Below the pieces are notes generated by a model. That model was not told where the DNA came from. It ran no database searches and saw only the letters and a list, made by a program, of their open reading frames with translations. Below are positions 1-7,100 of a DNA stretch of 12,500 bases, one piece after another. This DNA is from Symbiodinium natans (lineage: Eukaryota; Sar; Dinophyceae; Suessiales; Symbiodiniaceae), in NCBI GenBank assembly GCA_905221605.1, contig CAJNDS010002329.1:1-12500 (forward strand), given 5' to 3'. The first letter of the stretch is position 1; every line of letters begins with the position of its first letter. The position numbers were made by a program, and so were the translations under genes.

Positions 1-555
1 GGCACACGGCCATACCCACATGGACTATGACCATTACACTGCCAGACCATTGCATGGGAGGGAATCCTGCAGTTCTTTTGCGCACCAGTGTCTTTCTCTC
101 TGGCTAAGTGCTGGAGTCTCGGATGTTTTCTGTGACGTCATTCTGATAACGTCACCTCACGAGCATTCTGCCAAGCAGCTTGGCCGCTTTCCAGCGCCAG
201 CTCCGCGACATGGGTCGTGGGGGGTTCCTTATTCAATTTTCCGCGCTTGGTGTGTCGGAGTAGAAATTGCTCAGGGTTTCCGGGTTAAGTCCGTGCTCGT
301 TGTCCAAGTGTGACTGCACGTTTGCCCAGGCAATGATGTGGGTGCTTCCCGGGCTGGTGAGCCGAGAACTTGACTAGAAGGTGTCTCTCTTCTTCTTCTC
401 TGAGGGTTTGAGGGCAGGCGCCCTTGTGCAGCAGCGCGCCCTCTGGCCACGAGTCCAGTGTGCGACACCTCTCTCCCTGTAGATCTTTAGCTCACTCGAA
501 ACCGAAGCGTATATGATTGTCAATACTTGTTATGGACTCATGAAGCCCGGTGGGC
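1..555. other. Left flank, mostly intron or intergenic
   Basis: This is the stretch downstream, on the minus strand, of the last recognisable calpain exon. I searched it for the next expected calpain blocks (the EKAFAK-like segment and the His and Asn active-site blocks) and did not find them. The only coding-like piece is the short minus-strand reading at 233-358, listed separately. The TGACGTCA palindrome near 132-139 is followed by a similar AACGTCAC, but nothing ties either to a regulatory role. Confidence 0.4.
233..358 (-). CDS. Possible exon of unknown function
   Basis: Read on the minus strand from about 358 to a TGA at 235-233, this stretch gives a protein-like segment that includes HIIAWANVQSHLDNEHGLN and ends in SDTPSAEN. 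Its amino-acid mix (W, H, N, E, balanced charge) looks more like real protein than the neighbouring frames, but I do not recognise the family. No AG|G acceptor like those of the calpain introns lies at its left boundary, so its start is not fixed. It could be a 3' exon of the calpain gene, part of another minus-strand gene, or chance. Confidence 0.2.
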   Translation of the reverse strand, partial: TSPGSTHIIAWANVQSHLDNEHGLNPETLSNFYSDTPSAEN

Positions 556-1440
556 CTTGGGAGTACCATCAGCACATCTTGCCACGCCGTCAGAGTCTTG
601 TTGATCAGCAACGCATGGCACAAAATCATCTAGGATGATGACCTGAAGCTTGGCATCTTGGCACGTGCATGAAGATGCTGAAAGCTTCAATGGCATCTAC
701 ATGTAGACCCAAGACGCACACGGCGGCCCCAATAGGTTATGACCGAACGACCGATGATGGTACGCAATTGCACCAGCAGTGTGGTATTCGCTCAGATGCT
801 ACCAGGCAGCTTTCCACTGCTTCATTTGAGGATCAAACAACTTGATTTTGTATTTCCCGTCAGGCTGAACCTGACTCGACGGAGGATTTGTAGCAAGCAG
901 TGCTTGCCACCAAGTGCCAACACAATGAAGAAAGTCGCTGGGAGGCATACGCAGGACTCTTGGAAAAGCCGATTGATGGAGCCCTCATGCTCGGCCAAGG
1001 CTGCCATGGCCTCGGCTCTCGCATGCTGTGGCGGTTGGCTTTTGGCAGCACCAAGCAACACTGCCAGCTCTCCAGCACTGCCAACGAGGATGGATGGCAC
1101 TGGTCATGGTCATGGCATCACTACGCATGAACATATTATCCGTGCCCATCCGTGCCCTCTACGCTCAATTTGAGAGCACGATCAGCCCAGGAACGGCCAG
1201 CAACCAGCAGTCACCCAAAGCACCCTGCAAAATATCTTGTGCCTGCAGCATGTGGAGGTGCAGACCAGAGGAAGTGACATCAACATGTCGGCTCTGTGGG
1301 CACCTCGATTTTGCCCTCAAATAAGTGCATCTGCGAATCCTTGCACAAGCACATGTCAAGCACATGTGCATCTTTTCTGTCCTCCTGCTGTGGCACAAGA
1401 AAATATCGGGCCACAACTCCAAGGGTCGGATGAGATGGCT
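556..1440 (-). CDS. Calpain-type cysteine protease, multi-exon, partial
   Basis: Calpains are papain-fold cysteine proteases that cut target proteins at limited sites, classically under calcium control. Exons read right to left are: about 1440-1408 (RPLELWP), 1339-1304 (DSQMHLFEGKIE), 1242-1195 (QDILQGALGDCWLLA; catalytic Cys codon 1209-1207), 1010-951 (AMAALAEHEGSINRLF), 870-811 (PDGKYKIKLFDPQMKQWK) and 642-556 (VIILDDFVPC, then DGTPK). Introns are 1407-1340 (68 bp, GA donor), 1303-1243 (61 bp, GT), 1194-1011 (184 bp, GT), 950-871 (80 bp, GT) and 810-643 (168 bp, GC). All acceptors are AG followed by G and all junctions are phase 0. The joined blocks follow the family order without gaps. The His and Asn catalytic residues are not in the window, so this is partial. 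The right edge of the first exon and the end of the last (GC donor at 555, or read-through to a TGA at 540) are uncertain. It could be a decayed copy, although no stop interrupts the exons. Confidence 0.77.
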
Positions 1441-2405
1441 GGGCTCCACTATTCCTGTGCAGCAATGTCCGTAACCCAGTCAGTTTGCCAGCAATGTGGT
1501 GATCAACAGCATGCAATGCTCATGCATCAAGTCACAACTTGCTTCTCCACCAAAAAGGCTGCTGCATGGAAAAACAGAGCCGAAACTGTGAACATGTAGA
1601 CCTGTGAAAAGCTTCCTGTGCTCCCTTGCACCTCCGGGGAGTATTTGCTGGTTCCCCCGAAACTTCCGAAGCGTGCGCTCCCAACTGTGTACTCCTCACA
1701 CTTGTTGGATCCGCTTTTGCAACTTCCCCACGTGCCCCTCCCCACCCGCGCCTGAATTTGGGAGGTTTCACGTGCAAAGCTGCTGGAAGGTGTACTCCCC
1801 CTCAACGGTGTTTAGGATTTAGGCATTGGAAGCGTGCAAAAACTTCGTAAGCAACGGCGATCACGATTGCCAGAACCAGGAACGATACTGAATGTAACAC
1901 AAATGAACATGACAAGTAGATGACGGCATTCCGCACTGTCAGGCTCTGCATGCCTTGTTTGCGAGTATGCAGGTACTGCAAGGAAAGGAGCTTGGATGTC
2001 CCCAGCCCCGGTCAAGCGTTTGTCTCCTGCTTCTGCAGGATTCCGTGTGGAAACGTTGCTAGGTGCGTCAATGTCTCGAGCGCCAAATGCTCTTGTCCTT
2101 TGATATGGTATCTCGATGTATGTCTGACCAATTTGTAAAGGAGTCTGCATGCTTGCTGAAGCATGCCAGCGGCTGCTGCGACTGTCACGGCTCGCCTGGA
2201 GAAGTGCATTGCTCGCACCTCGGCCATGCAGAGCTTAACCAGTCTCAACTGTGGTCGATGTGTGTCTTGATCGACGATTTCAGTTTCCAGCCCAAACTGT
2301 GCCACCGCCTTGCTTTCCGCTGGACTCATTGGCGGTGTCACCAGAAACCTGACACTGCGACATACTGCGACCACCATCGAGCCGCAAATTGAAACGGCAT
2401 CCCAC
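1441..2405. other. Probable intron and undefined exon sequence of the calpain gene
   Basis: This lies between the FPPNDASLG exon and the RPLEL exon, both on the minus strand. Calpains normally have a short linker here, so most of it should be intron, perhaps with one small exon I could not fix. A minus-strand reading that includes AVAQFGLETEIVDQD and then CMAEVRAMHFSRRAVTVAAAA (about 2320-2180) looks protein-like. It follows an AG|G acceptor but matches nothing I know. No RNA gene or repeat was seen. Confidence 0.3.
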
Positions 2406-2438
2406 CTTGCCAAGCGAAGCATCGTTCGGCGGAAACTC
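2406..2438 (-). CDS. Probable upstream calpain exon (FPPNDASLG block)
   Basis: On the minus strand this reads EFPPNDASLGK. It is preceded by an AG|G acceptor (AG at 2440-2439) and followed by a GT donor (2405-2404). FPP..xSLG is the conserved block just before the W-x-RP-EL segment in calpain domains, so the exon sits where it should relative to the 556-1440 exons. In the same frame the reading extends back through WDHQ to an ATG at 2558, whose product starts with a hydrophobic stretch (LLASWWLLLLL). Whether that is a leader or just an open intron frame cannot be told. The roughly 950-bp distance to the next placed exon means a long intron or a missed exon. Confidence 0.5.
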
Positions 2439-3560
2439 CTGGTGATCCCACATGTGACAGCAGAGTGCACAGTGGCAACCGGATGCAAAAGGTTCCACGC
2501 AGCCTGATCCACGAAAAAGGAGGAGCAGCAGCCACCAAGATGCCAGTAGGCTCGCCATGCGTAGATATAAAGGCACGGTGGAAGATAGATCCTGTGCACG
2601 CCAAAAGAGGCAAGTGAAATTGGCAAGCTTCAGCAGGCATTGCCTCAAGGCATGAATTATCAAGACAATCGGACCGAAAATGATGTTGTAGAGCAAGCAC
2701 GCCTGCAGCAACTTACTCCAGCTGTGAATGCTACCAGTGCCCAGAGTCTCACTCAAGTCTCACGAGTGTCAACGCGCATGTTGCTGGCGCCTGTCCTGTG
2801 TACAAAGCAGGCCAGCACCTTGACATCTGCACGAGCTTGAAGACTTTGCAGAAACTGGGCAGCAAATGCTGCAGTTGACAGATGCGAACGTATCGAAGCT
2901 CGCTGCTACTGGCCACACTCACTGCACAGCGGCAAGAGTCGGCAGCCTACTCTCATTCTGCTCCAGCACATATGTAACCCATTCTAAGCACAAACAAGTA
3001 TGGCAATCGCAACAACATGTACGCAGCGGTCCGATGGGCAGGGCAAAAGGCCATGCTCCGTGTCAAAAAGCAAAAGCCTTCTGGAAAGAATAAACCTTCC
3101 AATGGTGATTGATCGTGTTCATGGCGGCTTCCGGGCGGAAGGGTATTCATCATATCTCGTTTACAGCTGAGCTCTCAGGCGAAGGCCACAGCCAGCGATC
3201 TGCCAATCTTCTTTCAGGGCTATCTGCCTGCATCGCACGCACCGGCAAGCTTTGCCCAACAATTCACCAGGCTTTGCCCAACGAGCTCGAAAATCATCAC
3301 CACCAGCAACCGCAACCGAATTGTGCTACGAGACTCCCCCCCGAGTCATGCGCAAGTCAGCAATGCATGATCCCGGCTCGCAGTTCGCCAGTTCGCCAAC
3401 AAGCATAAACTCTTAGCCTTGTCCGCCGACCCCAGCGGCAGCGGGGCGGCGTCAGTGAAGACCCATGGTGTCCTCTTCACCCCTTACCGTGTCTTTTATT
3501 CCTCCCCCCCCCACCGTATCCCCTCAGGGCATCGGCCACCCCAAAGGACCCCCACAAGAG
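2439..3560. other. Upstream flank of the calpain gene, no defined gene
   Basis: Apart from the open minus-strand frame back to an ATG at 2558, I see no supportable coding region on either strand. Several frames of 60-100 codons are open but have no recognisable motifs. A TTTATATC sequence lies on the minus strand just upstream of that ATG. Dinoflagellate promoters generally lack a TATA box, so I give it no weight. The right end becomes GC-rich, with a C9 run near 3506-3514. Confidence 0.35.
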
Positions 3561-3564
3561 CACG

Positions 3565-3797
3565 CATCATGAGCATCAGCGGGTTGGGTCTAGGGTTTCG
3601 GATGCGGCTGAGAGCTTGGAAAACGCAGTTTTGCGGACATTTCCGTTTTGAGGCCGGCGTATGCCCCCGTATGCCACGCATGCCTGAGCCGCTGATGCTC
3701 ATGATGTGCGGCCGGGCGGGGTCCAGGGGTGCGCATCATCGAGGCTTCGTTTCTCCTTGGGGATGCAGGGGGAGAGCATCAGCAGCATCAGCGGCTC
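3565..3797. repeat. 18-bp perfect inverted repeat with a third related arm
   Basis: CATCATGAGCATCAGCGG at 3565-3582 is the exact reverse complement of 3689-3706, with a 106-bp loop. Further G/C-bearing matches continue outward with single mismatches. A third arm at 3774-3797 repeats the left arm plus CTC, but is interrupted by a 9-nt CAGCATCAG duplication. Either pair of arms (first with second, or second with third) could form alternative stems. This could be a small hairpin transposon relic or part of the 5' region of the retroelement. It lies in the spacer between the two opposite transcription units. Confidence 0.6.
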
Positions 3798-3956
3798 CTG
3801 GGGGCAAGGGGAGGGAGGGTTTAGGGCGGCAGGACTTCGAAGGACGCTGCCAGAACATGGCGCTCGACGTGCCACCCTCGCATACGCCTGCGCGCGGAAA
3901 AGGCACCAGTTCCCGCACGCGGGCGCGTGTGCGGGGTCTTGTGGTAATTGCTGTGG

Positions 3957-4010
<54 letters not shown>

Positions 4011-4036
4011 GTTGTTGTTGTTGTTGTTGTTGTTGT

Positions 4037-4067
<31 letters not shown>
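3957..4067. repeat. (TTG)n microsatellite with two phase slips
   Basis: This is an almost pure TTG/TGT/GTT tract of 111 bp, with one extra T near 4010 and another near 4036, dividing it into three blocks. It has no stop codon in any of the six frames, so reading through it gives runs of Cys, then Leu, then Val on the plus strand and Gln, Asn and Thr runs on the minus strand. These runs are not expected to be protein. They only make the polyprotein ORF look open back to 3706. Confidence 0.95.
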
Positions 4068-4155
4068 AAGATTCTGGCCCAAGATGAGGATTTTATTTCT
4101 CGTAGCCGTAGCGAGCTTTCTTGGGTGCCTGGGTCCCAAGTCCCAGGGTCCAGCC

Positions 4156-7100
4156 ATGGATCAGAATCGAGGGTTTCGGGAAGTAGCGCCCCCCGATGAA
4201 GCTGAGCAGCATGCGCAGCGAAGTCAGCTAACCATGAACAAAACCGGCAAGCGAAGCTACCAAAGAGCTTGTAAAGTTGCCCTGGCGAAGGGAGCAGCAC
4301 TTTACAAAGGCCGTCTTCTGACAGCTCAGGCTCTAGGAGCTCATGAAGGACAATTCGCGTCTCCTGCGAAAGCGGAGAGGCGTTCTTTTCAACCGAACAG
4401 ACAGATCCATCACAAATTTGACATGGAAGTCCTTACTTGGAACGCAGGCTCAATTACAAGTCGAGTTTGGAACGAGATTCTGGCCCTTTTGGCAACAACA
4501 GAGTACAAGAACATCAAAATCGTTTTCCTGCAGGAATCGCATTGGCAGCAGGACCAGGTCTACAGCTCAGGCCCGTGGTCAGTCCTAACCTGTGGCTCAA
4601 CAAGCAGACACAAGGCTGGCCTGGTTGTTTTGGTGCATAGCTCACTGGCTCCTCTTTCAGAAATTCGCAGCACTTCCATTGTTCCAGGGCATTTGCAGCA
4701 CGTCATGATCCCGTGGCAGAGATCCAGAATACATCTCCTGAATCTGTACCAGCACGTCTGGGATTCAAAGCTCTCGAAGACGGAAAACAGAGGCAGGAGA
4801 AAGGACGTGATGACACAGCTCGAAAATCGCATTCAGCGAGTCCCACAACGTGATTTCTTGCTTGTGGCTGGGGATTTCAATTCGCATGCGGTGACTGAAC
4901 GTCCTCATATCGGACCCAGTGTGCCTCATCGAGTACGGTTTGCAAATGCAGATGTGAAGACACTGCCCTCGCTCTGCAAATCCTGTGGACTAACTGCGCT
5001 GAACACTTGGGCTTCTGGCCATCGCAGTACGTATGTTAACAGTGATGGCACATATTCCTCTCAGATCGATTTTTTGCTGGTCAGACTGCACGATGCTCGG
5101 AGGAGATCCAAGGAGGCCTACTCGGATAAGAACTTTCCTGTGGCTGCCTACAGAGATGGATCAAAACACTTTCCAGTGCGAGCTACTCTGTTCATTCCTC
5201 CTTACAGTCCTACACCCAGCAAGCCACGGCCATTTGATGCCACAGCCCTGGATGCGAGCTTTCGGCGGAAAGATGACAACTGGCAGGCATTCTCACATCG
5301 TCTGACGGAAGCAGTGGTGAGGACAATGCAAGTGAGACCGTCTTGGCAAGAACTGGATGAAGTGATGGTTCGTGTATCAGCTGAGCACTACCCACCACCA
5401 CGCAAGTCTCAGCCAGCAGCAGGTCCAATCCATCAGGAATATTGGAAGAAAGTGCGGCAAATCCAGGCGCACAAGAGAGCTGGAACCGAGCATAATCCAG
5501 AATGCCAGAAGCTTGTGGAGGACATCAAGGAGGAGGCGCGGACTTTCAAAAAACAGCAAAAACAAAGAAAGCTAGAGAAGCAAGAGCAGTTGCTTCTACA
5601 AGCCCAGGAAGATAAAAGGCAACAATCCCACAAACTGGCTCATACTCTCAGGAAACTCGCTCCGTGGCGCCCAGTGCAGAGAGTCAACCTAAGGGATCAA
5701 GCAGGTGAGCCGCTTGATACGGAGGCCTCACTAAAAACTATGCGCGAATACTCGAGTCAAATCTTCTCCAAAAGTCCTCCTTTGCAAGCAGTAGATGCTG
5801 TGCCCAGAGCAGCGATCACCGCCTTGCAGGTATCCTCACAAATTAAGACAGTGCCAGTGGGGAAAGCAGTCCCCAGCACCTCAGCTCCAGTATCAGCCTG
5901 GAAGAGTCTAGGTACTGAAGCCCATGAACACATAGCAGGTCTAATCAACTCTGAGGTGTCTCAATCAGAAATTTCCCCTTATCTAAAGGATCCTAGAATT
6001 GCATGGATCCCCAAGCAGGGCAAGCCAGCCACCGCCATGCCAAACCTGAGGCCCATAGGAGTCATCAGCGTGCCAGGAAAAGTGCTAGCAGGCGCAGTGA
6101 AAATTCGCATTGCGCCAGCACTGCAGGTGAGCTCACAGCTTCAACCTCAGTTTGCGTATATACGGCAGAGGGGGGTGAGGGACGCTATCGCGAAAGCATG
6201 TCAGCACCTCGATTACGCGCAGCAGCTCCGTCAAGAGCATCGCAGGGACCTGCACAAGTCCCAACGCGGAGCCAGGCAGGCTCAGCTGTCAGGTGCTCTC
6301 ACTATTTCGGTTGATCTGAGCAAGGCTTTTGATTCTGTTAATAGACATGAGCTGCTAGCAGCCTTGGATCGCCTGGGAATAGACCCTGTTACGAAAGAAC
6401 TGGTAGTTCAACTCCATAGTGAGACCTCCTACAACATGGGCACTAGTGGACTAGAGATTCAAGTTCCCACTTCTTCAGGAATCAAACAAGGTTGCAAGCT
6501 AGCCCCGGCATTGTGGTCTGCGCTTACACTTCTAGTCATGAGCAGAATGGAGCAGAAATGGGGCCCAGACAGCAAGCAAGCTAGGGACATCCTAACGGTC
6601 TTTGCTGACGATTTCCTGCTTCAGGAAACCTTTTCGAGCTTTCCTGAGCTTCAGAAAGTCCTGCTCAGAATAGAGGCTCTCTTTCAGTCTCTTGAGGACG
6701 TGGGGCTGGAAGTTAATCCAACGAAGTCTAAAGCCTTGCTAATGGTTCAGGGCACTCAGCAGTCCATCTTTCGCAAGATGCACACGATGCGCAAAGAGAA
6801 GCAGCTGCACATCGTCCTTCCCTCAGGACATAAGATTCCGATTCATCATAAGCTAACATATCTAGGGGTGCAGCTCAGCTATGGATCCTACAAAGACCAG
6901 ACTGTTGACTATCGGATCGCCCAAGCTCAAGGCAAGTTTGAGCTACTTCGACACATCCTGTGCTCCACTAAGGCTCTGGATGCTTCAAAGAAGTTGGAGA
7001 TCTGGAGGGTCTATGTGGAATCCTCACTCTTGCATGGGCTTGTGGCCACAGGCATCACTTCATCAGGTCTTCAGAAGCTCCAGAGTAAATACTCGAGGAT

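Noticed and set aside
132-154. TGACGTCA and AACGTCAC as a cAMP-type regulatory pair
   Set aside because: Short palindromes occur by chance, and there is no basis for this factor family acting here.
2280-2558. Small secreted protein with hydrophobic leader on the minus strand
   Set aside because: Its middle is the calpain FPPNDASLG block followed by a GT donor, so the downstream part is more likely intron and the leader unproven.
2012-2626. 204-codon open frame on the minus strand
   Set aside because: It is in a different frame from the FPPNDASLG calpain block it overlaps and shows no domain as a whole. At most a part may be an exon.
3588-3832. Telomere-like TTTAGGG repeats
   Set aside because: Only isolated single units (CTAGGGTTT, GTTTAGGG) are present, with no tandem array.
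4101-4112. Dinoflagellate spliced-leader relic
   Set aside because: Only CCGTAGC matches the leader. The following bases do not, so it is not a retained leader from retroposition.
4084-4140. Signal-peptide-like start (MRILFLVAVASFLGCLG)
   Set aside because: A secreted reverse transcriptase makes no sense, and later in-frame ATGs fit the endonuclease domain better. The hydrophobic stretch is probably chance in untranslated sequence.
3706-4155. N-terminal extension of the polyprotein with long Cys, Leu and Val runs
   Set aside because: It is a stop-free TTG microsatellite read with phase slips. Similar nonsense appears in other frames and as Gln/Asn/Thr runs on the opposite strand.
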